Shown here: piece after piece, positions 1 through 8,626 of the stretch | Layout: every line of letters starts with the position of its first letter | How positions within the stretch are numbered: position 1 is the stretch's first letter | DNA from: JAGXFP01 sp046484585 | GTDB taxonomy: Bacteria > Desulfobacterota > Desulfobulbia > Desulfobulbales > JAGXFP01 | DNA length: 58,738 nt | Assembly (NCBI GenBank): GCA_046484585.1 | Contig: JAWOIQ010000113.1 | Span: 1 to 58,738 of the forward strand | Reading direction: 5' to 3' | The notes under the pieces: model-generated | Databases searched by the model: none | What the model was told of the DNA's origin: nothing | Seen by the model: the letters and a program-made list of their open reading frames with translations, nothing else | Position numbers and translations under genes: made by a program

Positions 1-2
1 AT

Positions 3-1679
3 CCGCTGATCGGCCGCTCCGCGGAACTGGAAAGGATCATGCAGATTCTCTGCCGGCGCCGCAAAAACAATCCGCTCCTGGTCGGTGAGCCGGGGGTGGG
101 CAAGACCGCCATTGCCGAAGGGCTCGCTCTGCAGATCCACGAAAAGAAGGTTCCGGAGATGCTGGCCGATGTCGAAATCCGCCTGCTTGATCTCGGCGGC
201 CTGATGGCCGGGACCAAATACCGGGGCGACTTCGAGAAAAGGATGAAGGCGGTGATCGAAGGCGTCGAGGAAAAGCCGAATATAATCCTCTTTATCGACG
301 AGATTCACATTATCGTTGGAGCCGGCGCCACCAGCGGCAGCAGCATGGACGCCTCCAACCTGCTTAAACCGGCCCTCCAGGCCGGCACCCTGCGCTGCAT
401 CGGCTCGACAACCTACGAGGAATTCAAGAATCATATCGAGAAGGACCGGGCCCTGGTCCGCCGCTTCCAGAAAATAGATATCGCCGAACCTTCCGAACAG
501 GAAACCTACGCTATTCTGAAAGGGCTGAAATCGCGCTACGAGAAGCATCACGGCGTGCACTATTCGGTTCCGGCCCTGAAGGCCACCTCCGAATTGGCGT
601 CCCGGTATATAACCGACCGCTTTATGCCGGACAAGGCCATCGACGTCATGGACGAGGTCGGCGCCGCCTTCCGGCTGGCCGGAAAGAATCGGAAGAGCCC
701 GGTGATCACCGTGCGGGATGTGGAAGGGGTGGTATCCAGGATGACCCGCTCGCCGGCCCGGCGGGTTCGGGGTTCCGATGTCGAACAGTTGCGGAATCTC
801 GACAAGTCGCTCAAGGCCGTGATCTACGGACAGGACCAGGCGATCGGCGCCTTGGTTACCGCGGTGAAGAGGTCCCGGGCCGGCCTCAAACAAGACGACA
901 AACCCACCGGCTCGTTTCTGTTCGCCGGCCCCACCGGGGTGGGCAAGACCGAGGTCGCCCGCCAGCTCTCCAACGTGCTCGGCATCCACTTCGAACGCTT
1001 TGACATGAGCGAGTATATGGAAAAACACGCGGTGGCGCGCCTGATCGGCGCCCCTCCCGGCTATGTCGGTTTCGACCAGGGCGGCCTGCTGACCGAGGCG
1101 GTGCGCAAGCATCCCTACAGCGTTCTGCTCCTTGACGAAATCGAAAAGGCCCACCCGGACATCTTCTCCATTCTCCTGCAGATCATGGACCACTCCACCC
1201 TCACCGACAATACCGGCCGCAAGGCCGATTTCCGCAACGTGATCCTGGCCATGACCACCAACGTCGGAGCCCGGGAGATGAGCGAGCGGGGCATCGGTTT
1301 CACCGCCGACAACCGCGGCAAGGAACAGAAGGCGATCAAGGGCATGTTCTCGCCGGAGTTCCGGAACCGCCTGGACGCGACCATCACCTTCAACTCTCTC
1401 GACCAGAAGGTAATGGTCATGGTGGTCGACAAGATGATCAATGAACTGCAGGAACAGCTGGCCGAAAAAAAGGTGCGGATCGAGCTGAGTCCGGCCGCCC
1501 GGGAATGGCTGGCCGCCAAAGGATTTGATCCTGCTTACGGGGCGAGGCCCCTGCGGCGCCTGATCATGCGGGAAATCGGCGACAAACTGGCCGAAGAGAT
1601 CCTGTTCGGCGATCTGGTCAAAGGCGGCCTTGTCCGAATCGGGGTGCGAGCCAAAAAATTACTATTCAATTATTCCTGA
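3..1679 (+). CDS. clpA: ATP-dependent Clp protease ATP-binding subunit ClpA (5' end missing)
   Basis: AAA+ unfoldase that feeds substrates to the ClpP peptidase in the cytoplasm. The reading frame is open from the window edge: codons before the first ATG at 39 read PLIGRSAELERI, the usual ClpA sequence ahead of the first ATPase domain, so the gene is cut by the window and roughly the N-terminal 180-190 residues (the ClpS/adaptor-binding N domain) lie outside. Visible are D1 with Walker A GEPGVGKT and Walker B ILFIDEIH, and D2 with Walker A GPTGVGKT and Walker B VLLLDEIEKAHPD. An IGF tripeptide in RGIGFTADN matches the ClpP-docking loop (IGL in E. coli ClpA), which favours ClpA over ClpB. No ClpB-type middle coiled coil separates D1 and D2. 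Confidence 0.95.
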   Translation, partial: PLIGRSAELERIMQILCRRRKNNPLLVGEPGVGKTAIAEGLALQIHEKKVPEMLADVEIRLLDLGGLMAGTKYRGDFEKRMKAVIEGVEEKPNIILFIDEIHIIVGAGATSGSSMDASNLLKPALQAGTLRCIGSTTYEEFKNHIEKDRALVRRFQKIDIAEPSEQETYAILKGLKSRYEKHHGVHYSVPALKATSELASRYITDRFMPDKAIDVMDEVGAAFRLAGKNRKSPVITVRDVEGVVSRMTRSPARRVRGSDVEQLRNLDKSLKAVIYGQDQAIGALVTAVKRSRAGLKQDDKPTGSFLFAGPTGVGKTEVARQLSNVLGIHFERFDMSEYMEKHAVARLIGAPPGYVGFDQGGLLTEAVRKHPYSVLLLDEIEKAHPDIFSILLQIMDHSTLTDNTGRKADFRNVILAMTTNVGAREMSERGIGFTADNRGKEQKAIKGMFSPEFRNRLDATITFNSLDQKVMVMVVDKMINELQEQLAEKKVRIELSPAAREWLAAKGFDPAYGARPLRRLIMREIGDKLAEEILFGDLVKGGLVRIGVRAKKLLFNYS

Positions 1680-1735
1680 ATTGATTAATATTACAGTTTT
1701 ATTTTGTCGATGCGCCATATTCGAGGAGAATATTA

Positions 1736-2203
1736 ATGAGTGTAAGGCTTAGTAAATGTATCCCCCTGCTGGTTCTGCTCGGGCTGGTTCTGATCTTGCC
1801 GGGCTGCAGCCGGGATAAACAGGGAGAGGATGCAGGAAAAAACGAAACCGGCAGCGCTGAACAACTGGACAAGGCGGCAGCCGGCCTCTCCGATCCCAAG
1901 GTGACCTCCATAACGGGTGAGATCCTCGAAGTTGTCGACTCCGGCAGTTTTGTCTTCATCCTGCTCGACAGGGGCGACGAGCGGACCTGGGCGACGGTTC
2001 CCTCCGTCAAGGTTGAAGTCGGCGAGAAGGTCACCCTGTTGGACGCCAACGTTTTCAGCAAATTTCACAGCAAGGAACTGGATCGGACCTTTGAGGAACT
2101 TATCTTTTCCACCGGCATCGAAGGCAAAACCGAGGTCAGCAGCGCTGGTTTCGGGCGCGGCATGGCAGGGGATAAAGCGAACCAGCTGACCGACCGTCGC
2201 TAG
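1736..2203 (+). CDS. NrfJ-like predicted lipoprotein
   Basis: 155 residues. The N-terminus is a lipoprotein signal, with a hydrophobic run and a lipobox LPGC at about residue 24. A charged linker follows, then a small beta-rich domain (about 60-135) containing GEILEVVDSGSFVFILLDRG, a tryptophan in TWATVP, VEVGEKVTL, and the hallmark FHSKELDRTFEELIF. That F-HSK-L-RTF block is typical of the NrfJ-related family, found near cytochrome c nitrite reductases and elsewhere as heme- or metal-linked periplasmic proteins. Function in this genome is unknown and no nrf genes are in the window. The start is well supported by GAGGAG just upstream. The low-complexity tail after residue 135 may not be conserved. 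Confidence 0.75.
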   Translation: MSVRLSKCIPLLVLLGLVLILPGCSRDKQGEDAGKNETGSAEQLDKAAAGLSDPKVTSITGEILEVVDSGSFVFILLDRGDERTWATVPSVKVEVGEKVTLLDANVFSKFHSKELDRTFEELIFSTGIEGKTEVSSAGFGRGMAGDKANQLTDRR

Positions 2204-2414
2204 GATGGAGGCTTACTTATCAAGCCCGCCGTTCCGGGTGTCGCCCTCCGCCGCCTGACCGATATTCTACGCACTAAAATAAATAATTCTTGGAATATCA
2301 ACTATATGTCTGGACTTATGCTCTAATCCCGCAAAAAAAACGCCATTTCGGAGAGCCGCATCCTGGTGAATTCAAGGTTCGTGAGCCCAGCCATTATCTC
2401 GCCCGGTCACTAAG

Positions 2415-3356
2415 ATGAAAATCGCTGTCATCGGCCCTGGCGCCATGGGCTGCCTGTTGGCCGCTTCTCTTGCCGAACATAACGAAGTCTGGTTGCTGGA
2501 TCATAATCCCGACCGGGCCGCCCTGCTGAACCGTCAGGGCCTGCTCCTTGAGGATAACCAGGGCCGGAGCAAACCCTGTTTTGTCAAGGTTATCACCGAT
2601 CCCCGCCTGGCCGCGCCGGTAAAGCTGGCGTTCCTCTGTGTCAAATCGGGGAGGGTCCGGGAGACCCTGGGTACCGCCCGCCTGCTTTGCGATAGCGACT
2701 CCCTGCTGGTCGCCCTCCAGAACGGCATCGGCCATCTTTCCCACTTGGCCGAACTACCCGGTGATATTGCCTGGGCGGTGGGGGTGACTTCCCAAGGGGC
2801 AACCCTGGCCGATCCCGGCCATGTTTTGCACCAGGGACACGGCATAACCCGGATCGGCCTGGCCCCAGAATTATCCGCCCCGCCGGATCAAACCGGGGAA
2901 AAACTGATCCTTGCCGCCCGGACCTTGACCAGGGCCGGTATCGCAACCGAGGCGGTCGCTGATATCCTTAACCACATCTGGGCCAAGCTGCTGGTTAATG
3001 TCGGCATCAACGCCTTGACCGTTATTCATGACTGTCCGAATGGCGCCCTCCTTGAAATTCCCGAGGCCCGCGCGGTCATGCGGGCGGCGATTCGGGAGGG
3101 CCGTGAGGTTGCCTCGAAAAGCGGCATTGTCCTCGACGGCGATCCACTAAAGGCAGCCGCCGAAGTGTGCCGGGCCACGGCGGCCAATATTTCCTCGATG
3201 CTTCAAGATGTCAGGGCGCATAGGGCGACCGAGATTGACGCCATTAACGGCGCCCTGGTCCGAAAAGCCGCCGAACTTGATGTCCCGGTCCCGGTTAATC
3301 GGGAGCTGACCCGCAAGATCAAGGAAATAGAAAGCGCCTATCTGAATTTTGCTTGA
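2415..3356 (+). CDS. panE: 2-dehydropantoate 2-reductase (ketopantoate reductase)
   Basis: NADPH-dependent reduction of ketopantoate to pantoate in pantothenate/CoA synthesis; cytoplasmic. At 313 residues the length fits the ApbA/PanE family. The N-terminal Rossmann motif is MKIAVIGPGAMGCLLA. The catalytic-lysine region NHIWAKLLVNVGINALT and the C-terminal helical domain with EIDAINGALVRKAAELDVPVPVN are both present. Family members also include other 2-oxoacid reductases, so the exact substrate is inferred. The Shine-Dalgarno sequence is weak (CTAAG before ATG). The stop codon overlaps a TTGACA hexamer, but I found no convincing -10 box at proper spacing for the next gene. Confidence 0.85.
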   Translation: MKIAVIGPGAMGCLLAASLAEHNEVWLLDHNPDRAALLNRQGLLLEDNQGRSKPCFVKVITDPRLAAPVKLAFLCVKSGRVRETLGTARLLCDSDSLLVALQNGIGHLSHLAELPGDIAWAVGVTSQGATLADPGHVLHQGHGITRIGLAPELSAPPDQTGEKLILAARTLTRAGIATEAVADILNHIWAKLLVNVGINALTVIHDCPNGALLEIPEARAVMRAAIREGREVASKSGIVLDGDPLKAAAEVCRATAANISSMLQDVRAHRATEIDAINGALVRKAAELDVPVPVNRELTRKIKEIESAYLNFA

Positions 3357-3461
3357 CAGGGGTCCCGGAATCAGGGAAGAAACTATTTTTCTTGAAGTTA
3401 ATCGGTGCGGCGGCCCTTGCCGTTCCGAATTCAATTATCCCATTGCATAGAGGAAAAATTA

Positions 3462-4634
3462 ATGAGCTCTCATTTTTTTACTTCGGAGTCGGTTTCGGAA
3501 GGTCATCCCGACAAGGTGGCGGACCAGATTTCCGACGCGATTCTTGACGCTATTCTGGCCCAGGATAAATTCTCCCGGGTAGCCTGCGAAACCATGGTTA
3601 CTACCGGCATGGTCCTGATTGCCGGTGAAATCACCACCGAGGCCTGGGTGGATCTGCCCAAGGTGGTTCGGCAGACCATCAAGGAGATCGGCTACAACTC
3701 TTCCGAGATGGGCTTCGACTGGCAGTCCTGCGCGGTGCTGACCTCTATCGATAAACAGTCAGCCGATATTGCCGTCGGGGTCAACGAGGGAACCGGGATC
3801 GATCTGGATCAGGGTGCGGGCGATCAAGGTCTGATGTTCGGTTATGCCTGTGACGAGACCAGGGTATTGATGCCGATGCCGATCACCTATGCCCATCGGC
3901 TGGTCAAGAAACAGGCCGAGGTTCGGAAAAACGGCAAGCTGCCCTGGCTGCGGCCGGATGCCAAGAGCCAGGTGACCATCGAATATGTCGACGGCCAGCC
4001 CCAAAGGGTCGATGCGGTGGTGATTTCCACCCAACATTCCCCCGATGTCAGTTACGATGATCTCAAGGAAGGGGTCATGGAGGAGATCGTCAAGGCCGTC
4101 CTGCCCGAAAAGATGATTGACGCCCGTACCAAATATTTCATCAATCCCACCGGCCGTTTCGTGATCGGCGGGCCGGTTGGCGACTGCGGGGTAACCGGCC
4201 GCAAGATCATTGTCGACACCTATGGCGGCATGGGCTCCCACGGCGGCGGCGCCTTCTCCGGCAAGGATCCGTCCAAGGTGGATCGCTCCTCCTCCTACAT
4301 GGGACGCTACGTCGCAAAAAACCTGGTGGCGGCCGGAATCGCCTCCGAGATCGAAGTGCAGATCGCCTATGCCATCGGGATTTCCCAGCCGGTTTCGATT
4401 AACGTCAACTCCTTCGGTACCGGCAGGCTGAGCGAAAAGAGGATAATCGAACTGATCAATGAATATTTCGATCTGCGCCCCAAGGCGATAATTGAGGAGC
4501 TGGATCTGCTGCGGCCGATTTATCAGAAAACCGCGGCTTACGGCCATTTTGGCCGCAACGATCCCGATTTTACCTGGGAGGCCACCCCCAGAGCCGAGGC
4601 CCTAAGAGATGCGGCCGGCATTAATATAGAATAG
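3462..4634 (+). CDS. metK: S-adenosylmethionine synthase
   Basis: Makes S-adenosylmethionine from methionine and ATP. 390 residues, starting MSSHFFTSESVSEGHPDKVADQ; an upstream in-frame ATG at 3405 adds 19 non-conserved residues and lacks a ribosome site, whereas GAGGAAAAATTA precedes the chosen ATG. Family motifs are present: GHPDK near the N-terminus, GAGDQGLMFGYA in the middle, and the P-loop-like GGGAFSGKD. It is followed by a structured non-coding stretch and a clear intrinsic terminator at about 4779-4806. No SAM riboswitch is recognisable in the 105 bp upstream. Confidence 0.97.
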   Translation: MSSHFFTSESVSEGHPDKVADQISDAILDAILAQDKFSRVACETMVTTGMVLIAGEITTEAWVDLPKVVRQTIKEIGYNSSEMGFDWQSCAVLTSIDKQSADIAVGVNEGTGIDLDQGAGDQGLMFGYACDETRVLMPMPITYAHRLVKKQAEVRKNGKLPWLRPDAKSQVTIEYVDGQPQRVDAVVISTQHSPDVSYDDLKEGVMEEIVKAVLPEKMIDARTKYFINPTGRFVIGGPVGDCGVTGRKIIVDTYGGMGSHGGGAFSGKDPSKVDRSSSYMGRYVAKNLVAAGIASEIEVQIAYAIGISQPVSINVNSFGTGRLSEKRIIELINEYFDLRPKAIIEELDLLRPIYQKTAAYGHFGRNDPDFTWEATPRAEALRDAAGINIE

Positions 4635-4639
4635 CGCCG

Positions 4640-4778
4640 CCGAAAGCGAACTTTTTATCTCTCAAGGGAATGGCCAACTCGTAAAAACCTGCGGGAGATT
4701 GGTGAACTTATCGGAAGATGGTTGCCTGTTTGGGCAGACACCGGATAACCGGGCGGGGGAAAACCCCGGCATTCCGGG
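4640..4778 (+). other. Structured non-coding stretch between metK and its terminator
   Basis: About 140 bases after the metK stop contain several possible hairpins and end directly in a strong terminator. GTTGCC...GGCAGAC can pair around a short loop near 4721-4740, and CCGGA (4741) can pair with TCCGG (about 4773-4777), enclosing a GCGGGG/CCCCGGC stem. This could simply be the 3' untranslated end of the metK mRNA. It could also be a separate small RNA, but I recognise no known RNA family. Confidence 0.3.
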
Positions 4779-4806
4779 AAAAGAGGCCTTCGCGGCCTCT
4801 TTTTTA
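4779..4806 (+). terminator. Rho-independent terminator after metK
   Basis: Stem AGAGGCC/GGCCTCT with loop TTCGC, extended by flanking A and T runs and followed by T residues to about 4805. Position and orientation fit the end of the metK transcript. Confidence 0.85.
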
Positions 4807-4902
4807 TGGGTGGATCCAGGCCGGTTGGCCGGACTCCGCCGGGAAAAATCTATATGATTTTTCGTTTCGGCCAGTTACACTTGACAAGTTCACGGTTATT
4901 TC

Positions 4903-4953
4903 GCTCACCCTGAGCCTGTCAGTTAGCCCGCTCATCCTGAGCCTAGTCGAAGG
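4903..4953 (-). repeat. Dispersed 50-bp repeat (CCTTCGACAGGCTCAGG type), copy 1
   Basis: Read on the minus strand it starts CCTTCGACTAGGCTCAGG and ends TCAGGGTGAGC. It aligns along its whole length with 38832-38881 on the plus strand, with a handful of differences. It has no coding content. The CCTGAGC...GTCGAAGG motif is, from memory, common in intergenic DNA of environmental bacteria. Confidence 0.7.
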
Positions 4954-4970
4954 AAGAGTTTCTGACTTTT

Positions 4971-4994
4971 CCTGAATCCGTGACGGCTTAGTGG
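4971..4994 (+). repeat. CCTGAATCCGTGACGG repeat, left of AI-2E gene
   Basis: 24 bases identical to 6125-6148 on the other side of the AI-2E gene, in the same orientation. It matches the first bases of the larger element at 37363-37478. Confidence 0.85.
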
Positions 4995-5040
4995 GGAATT
5001 TGTTTTATTTGTGTGTTGGCTACCTCCAAAGGAGCAGATT

Positions 5041-6069
5041 ATGGCCGAGCGATATATCTCAAAACCGATCATCTTCCTGTTCGCCCTTGCCTCGCTCGTT
5101 ATTGTAATCGCCGGCATGAAGGCCGCCAAAGACATTCTGGTGCCTTTTCTGCTCTCTGGGTTTATCGCGATCATGTGCGGGCCCCTGCTGCTTTGGTTGA
5201 AGAAGAAAGGTTTGGCCGATATGCTCGCGATCCTGGTGGTTATGACGGTCATTTCATTGATCGGTTTGCTGGTCGTGGCCCTGGTGGGTAATTCGGTCAA
5301 CGATTTTGCCGGGGACGTCCAGTTTTATCAGAGCAAGCTGGATGACTTGATCGCCGAGCTGGCTACGAAGCTGCGCGAGGTCGGAATCACCATCGAAAAA
5401 AAAGCTCTGTCGGAATACTTTAATCCAGGCGCGGTCATGAGTTTCGCCTCCGAGGTGTTCAGCGGGTTCGGTAATGTCTTGAGCAATGCCCTGGTCATTA
5501 TCCTGACGGTCATATTTATGTTACTGGAGTCCGCCGTATTCAGGCCGAAACTGGAAAAGGCCTTCCATCAGCCGCATTTTTCCATGACCGGCTTCGACAA
5601 TTTCATCAAAAGTATCAACAAGTACATGGCCATCAAAACCTGGATCAGTCTGGCGACCGGGATTTTCGTGACCATCATGCTGATCGCCCTGAACATTGAT
5701 TATCCGTATCTCTGGGGGATGCTGGCCTTCCTGCTCAACTATGTGCCGAACATCGGTTCGCTGATCGCCGCCATTCCGCCGACGCTGCTGGCCCTGATCC
5801 AGTTCGGCATGCTCAAGGCCCTGCTGGTCGCAGGCGGGTTTGCCTTTGTCAATCTCATCATCGGCAATATTCTGGAGCCCCGTTTCCTCGGCAGAGGCCT
5901 GGGCTTGTCTACTCTGGTGGTATTCTTCTCCCTGGTCTTCTGGGGATGGGTGCTGGGGCCGGTGGGGATGTTTCTTTCGGTGCCGTTGACCATGACCGTC
6001 AAAATTGCCCTGGCGGCCAGTGACGAAACCAGGTGGATCAGCATCATGATGGGTGACCGGGTCAGGTAA
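5041..6069 (+). CDS. AI-2E family transporter (UPF0118 membrane protein)
   Basis: 342-residue polytopic inner-membrane protein of the PerM/YhhT/TqsA family; members have been linked to export of the autoinducer AI-2 or to Na+(Li+)/H+ exchange. Hydrophobic segments lie at about residues 8-27, 30-50, 56-80, a cluster at 140-165, and several in the C-terminal half, including LWGMLAFLLNYVPNIGSLIAAIPP, which carries the family's conserved YVPNIGS-type motif, and LGPVGMFLSVPLTM near the end. The start at 5041 is preceded by AAAGGAG; an upstream in-frame ATG at 5011 is not. The gene is flanked by two identical 24-bp direct repeats. The transported substrate cannot be told from sequence. Confidence 0.88.
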   Translation: MAERYISKPIIFLFALASLVIVIAGMKAAKDILVPFLLSGFIAIMCGPLLLWLKKKGLADMLAILVVMTVISLIGLLVVALVGNSVNDFAGDVQFYQSKLDDLIAELATKLREVGITIEKKALSEYFNPGAVMSFASEVFSGFGNVLSNALVIILTVIFMLLESAVFRPKLEKAFHQPHFSMTGFDNFIKSINKYMAIKTWISLATGIFVTIMLIALNIDYPYLWGMLAFLLNYVPNIGSLIAAIPPTLLALIQFGMLKALLVAGGFAFVNLIIGNILEPRFLGRGLGLSTLVVFFSLVFWGWVLGPVGMFLSVPLTMTVKIALAASDETRWISIMMGDRVR

Positions 6070-6124
6070 CCTTAGAAAAAAATCCTGAACCGGTGAGCGT
6101 TTAAGACCGGGTTGGGAGCAAGAT

Positions 6125-6148
6125 CCTGAATCCGTGACGGCTTAGTGG
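6125..6148 (+). repeat. CCTGAATCCGTGACGG repeat, right of AI-2E gene
   Basis: Identical over 24 bases to 4971-4994. A more diverged relative (CCTGAACCGGTGAGCG) lies just before it at about 6084. Confidence 0.85.
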
Positions 6149-6309
6149 ATTGATTCGCGATTGTTTTTAAGTCAAATATAGACAGTGATCCGTGGTGACT
6201 GGAATGCATCCGCCGCCCTGCGGGGCGCCCGATAACGGCGCATCTGCGGCGCTGGCAACTCGTTGATATACCAGAGTATTATCAACATCGTTGCCGCCTC
6301 GCATCTGCA

Positions 6310-6336
6310 CCGTTCTCGAACGCTCACGGATTCAGG
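6310..6336 (-). repeat. CCTGAATCCGTGAGCG repeat upstream of dus
   Basis: Read on the minus strand it matches 22377-22404 over about 27 bases with one difference (CCTGAATCCGTGAGCGTTCG followed by AGA(A/G)CGGT). On the plus strand it ends GATTCAGG, 10 bases before the dus start codon. Confidence 0.75.
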
Positions 6337-6346
6337 AAGAAGGAAA

Positions 6347-7321
6347 ATGAATAAAAATCTCCCCTGGCGTTCCGAAAATGATCGCCCCCTGATGCTTGCC
6401 CCCATGCAGGGCTTGACCAACCGGGCCCTGCGCGGCCTGTTCGGCGAATGGGCCAGGCCCGATATCATGTTCACCGAGTTTATCCGGGTCCGGCCCGGAT
6501 CACGCCAGGCGATCTCCAGCGTGGATCGGTTGGAGGCGACTAATGGCGGCGAAAATATTCCCCTGGTCGTGCAGCTGATCGGCCGGGATACCGCCGCCCT
6601 GGTTGCCGCCGCCGAGGCGGCCCGGGAGAGTGGCGCCATTCATCTCAATCTCAATCTCGGCTGCCCGTTCGGGCGGATGAACAGCGGCTCGGCCGGCGGG
6701 GCCCTTCTCAAGGATCCGCGCGATCTTGACCGGCGCCTCACCCTTTTGCGCCAATGTTCGGCCGCTTCCCTTTCGGTCAAGGTGCGATCCGGTTATGACG
6801 ACCCCGCGCAGATCTTCTCCCTGCTTCCTGTCTTCGAGAACACCGGCGTGGACTTTATCGTGCTCCATCCCCGCACGGTGGTGCAGAAGTATAAGGGCGC
6901 GGCGGATCACGAGCTGACCGCCCGGGTCGTGGCCGCTACCGCTCTGCCGGTCATTGCCAACGGCGACGTTACCACCGGCGAAGAGGGGCGTCAGGTGCTT
7001 GCCGCAACCGGGGCGGCAGGGCTGATGATCGGCCGCGGCGCCATCCGGGACCCCTTGATATTTCAGAGGCTGCGGGGTAGCGCGGTTGCCCGGCCTTCCC
7101 GGGCCGAGCGAGTTGCCGAATTGCAGTACTATATCGCGGAATTGACCGAGCGCTACCAGGGGATATTTCAAGGCGACACCCAGGTTTTGAATAAGCTTAA
7201 AACGGTTCTGAATATGCTGGCGGACGATCCTGGTTTCAACCGGCAAATCAGGAAAATGCTGCGGGCCGGGGAAGTGGCCGAAATCGCCGCCCTGGCCGGA
7301 AAACTCTCTGTTTATCAGTGA
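6347..7321 (+). CDS. tRNA-dihydrouridine synthase (Dus family)
   Basis: FMN-dependent enzyme reducing uridine to dihydrouridine in tRNA. 324 residues, starting MNKNLPWRSENDRPLMLAPMQGLTNRALR; APMQGLTN is the N-terminal flavin/substrate motif. The catalytic cysteine sits in LNLNLGCPFGRMNSGSAGG, and LHPRT, ANGDV and MIGRGAIRDP are the TIM-barrel FMN-phosphate motifs. The spacing looks closest to DusC-like proteins, but the subfamily, and so the modified position, is uncertain. The start was chosen at 6347 because GAAGAAGGAAA precedes it and the open frame upstream (from 6263) is not conserved in style. Confidence 0.9.
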   Translation: MNKNLPWRSENDRPLMLAPMQGLTNRALRGLFGEWARPDIMFTEFIRVRPGSRQAISSVDRLEATNGGENIPLVVQLIGRDTAALVAAAEAARESGAIHLNLNLGCPFGRMNSGSAGGALLKDPRDLDRRLTLLRQCSAASLSVKVRSGYDDPAQIFSLLPVFENTGVDFIVLHPRTVVQKYKGAADHELTARVVAATALPVIANGDVTTGEEGRQVLAATGAAGLMIGRGAIRDPLIFQRLRGSAVARPSRAERVAELQYYIAELTERYQGIFQGDTQVLNKLKTVLNMLADDPGFNRQIRKMLRAGEVAEIAALAGKLSVYQ

Positions 7322-7417
7322 GTAAGGAGTGTTTTTAAGGAATGACAATATGGCTTTGTCTGTGTTATAGAGCTCTCCTGATTATTGGAATCACCGATGA
7401 TCATGGGGGGGAGAAAT

Positions 7418-8080
7418 ATGGCGGATACTACCACCAATCTTGAGCTCAGGAAAAATAAGGATGCCCTGATTTTTGCCCTTGAGAAGATCGCTTTTTTTGA
7501 CGATCTGTCCCGGGAGGAATTGGATATTCTCATGAATTTCATGAGTCTCTACGAGCTTAACAGCGGCGAGTTTTTGTTTAGCGAAGGAGAAATGGGCCAG
7601 TATGTCAGTTTCGTGGTCGAGGGCAGGCTCGAGGTCTTGAAAAGATCGATTACCGGTTCGGAAGTTGCGATAACCACGGTAACCAAGGGCTTTTCAATCG
7701 GGGATATGTCCTTGATTGACCAGGCTCCGCGATCGGCAAGCATAAGGGCTCGGAGCAGATCCATTCTGGCCATTCTTCCCAGTAGCGCCTTCAAGATAAT
7801 TCTGCAGAAACACCCGGCCATCGGCATAAAAATCCTTATCGGCTTTGCCAGATTCCAGACCGAAAATCTCCGGAAAACTTCGAATCAGTTAAACGCCTAT
7901 ACCCATCTGCTCGCCACGGTTTGCAAGCAGAAAGGTACGGTCTTGCCGGAGGATCTTGAGAAATTTCTGGTCAAGGACGGGGCGAAGCTGGTCAAGTCGA
8001 CTCGTTCCATCAGCCCCCTGAGCAGCTCAAGTTCCTTTCTGCAAAAGATCAAAAAGATTTTGACGACGGAAATCATCTGA
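7418..8080 (+). CDS. Cyclic nucleotide-binding (Crp/Fnr-like) domain protein without an obvious HTH
   Basis: 220 residues. Residues of about 18-140 form a cAMP-binding-type beta-roll: FFDDLSREELDILMNFM, GEFLFSEGEMGQYVSFVVEGRLEV, GFSIGDMSLIDQAPRSASIRA. The phosphate-binding cassette is SIGDMSLIDQAPRSAS. The C-terminal 80 residues are helical and polar and show no recognisable helix-turn-helix, so it is more likely a sensor or scaffold than a DNA-binding regulator. The ligand is unknown. ATG at 7418 follows GGGGGGAGAAAT. Upstream and downstream genes are on the same strand, but no operon partner explains the role. Confidence 0.7.
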   Translation: MADTTTNLELRKNKDALIFALEKIAFFDDLSREELDILMNFMSLYELNSGEFLFSEGEMGQYVSFVVEGRLEVLKRSITGSEVAITTVTKGFSIGDMSLIDQAPRSASIRARSRSILAILPSSAFKIILQKHPAIGIKILIGFARFQTENLRKTSNQLNAYTHLLATVCKQKGTVLPEDLEKFLVKDGAKLVKSTRSISPLSSSSSFLQKIKKILTTEII

Positions 8081-8125
8081 CTAGACGGCGGATTGGAGTT
8101 TCCCCTCAATACCGGGTTCTCGTTC

Positions 8126-8293
8126 ATGAATAAAAATGACCTGTTTATCCTGCTGCTGGTTATTGTTTTGCTGCTCGCCGCCATATTGACAATCATCCGG
8201 GGCGGTGAGCAGAGCAAACATGGTTATGGGGAGCTGTCCGTTACTTCCTCCGGGAGCCTTTTTGCAGCGTTTGCAGCCCGAGCGCTTCGATAA
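8126..8293 (+). CDS. Putative small single-pass membrane protein
   Basis: 55 residues: MNKNDL, one strongly hydrophobic segment (about residues 7-25, FILLLVIVLLLAAILTII), then a basic GGEQSKHGYGELS stretch and a tail. The charge pattern fits an N-out/C-in or N-in anchor. No good Shine-Dalgarno is seen, and the last 15 codons may be non-functional. It lies 45 bp after the cyclic nucleotide-binding gene on the same strand. I do not recognise a family. Confidence 0.4.
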   Translation: MNKNDLFILLLVIVLLLAAILTIIRGGEQSKHGYGELSVTSSGSLFAAFAARALR

Positions 8294-8626
8294 GTGCCGG
8301 AAAGTTGACTCGAAGCGGCATAGGGTTTAGTCTTAACAGACGCGGCGAAATCGCAAAAGGCACGAATTATCATAATCCTGAATCCGTGAGCGACACGGCA
8401 GTTGATCCGTTCCCGGGTGCTGAAGGCGGCGGGGTTAGTTTCTCCACCGCGATCATGGGCAGATAAACAAGTAATTGCAGGTTGATAAGGGCAGGCAGCC
8501 CAATTGCCGTCACTGATTCCGGGTAGACTCATTTCGTGATACCGGCGCGGCCCTTATCTGACCGGTCATTGGCCAAGCCGGCCGATTTTGGCTTTTTGCG
8601 AATAAAATTCAAAGCGGAGCTATATT
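8294..8626. other. Intergenic region, 333 bp
   Basis: No credible gene. It holds one CCTGAATCCGTGAGCG repeat at 8377-8392 and nothing else I can name. The downstream gene has GCGGAGC as ribosome site at the right end. Confidence 0.5.
8377..8392 (+). repeat. CCTGAATCCGTGAGCG repeat
   Basis: 16-base match to the short end of the dispersed element, here as an isolated unit between genes. Confidence 0.6.

Larger units (their letters stand above)
4807..5040. other. Intergenic region with dispersed repeats, upstream of the AI-2E gene
   Basis: There is no convincing gene here. It contains a TTGACA hexamer at 4881 without a good -10 partner, a 51-bp repeat at 4903-4953, and one copy of the CCTGAATCCGTGACGG repeat at 4971-4994. 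The ribosome site for the next gene (AAAGGAG) is at its right end. Confidence 0.6.

Noticed and set aside
3357..3461. SAM or SAH riboswitch upstream of metK
   Set aside because: Only 105 bp, and no recognisable conserved core or terminator/antiterminator pair.
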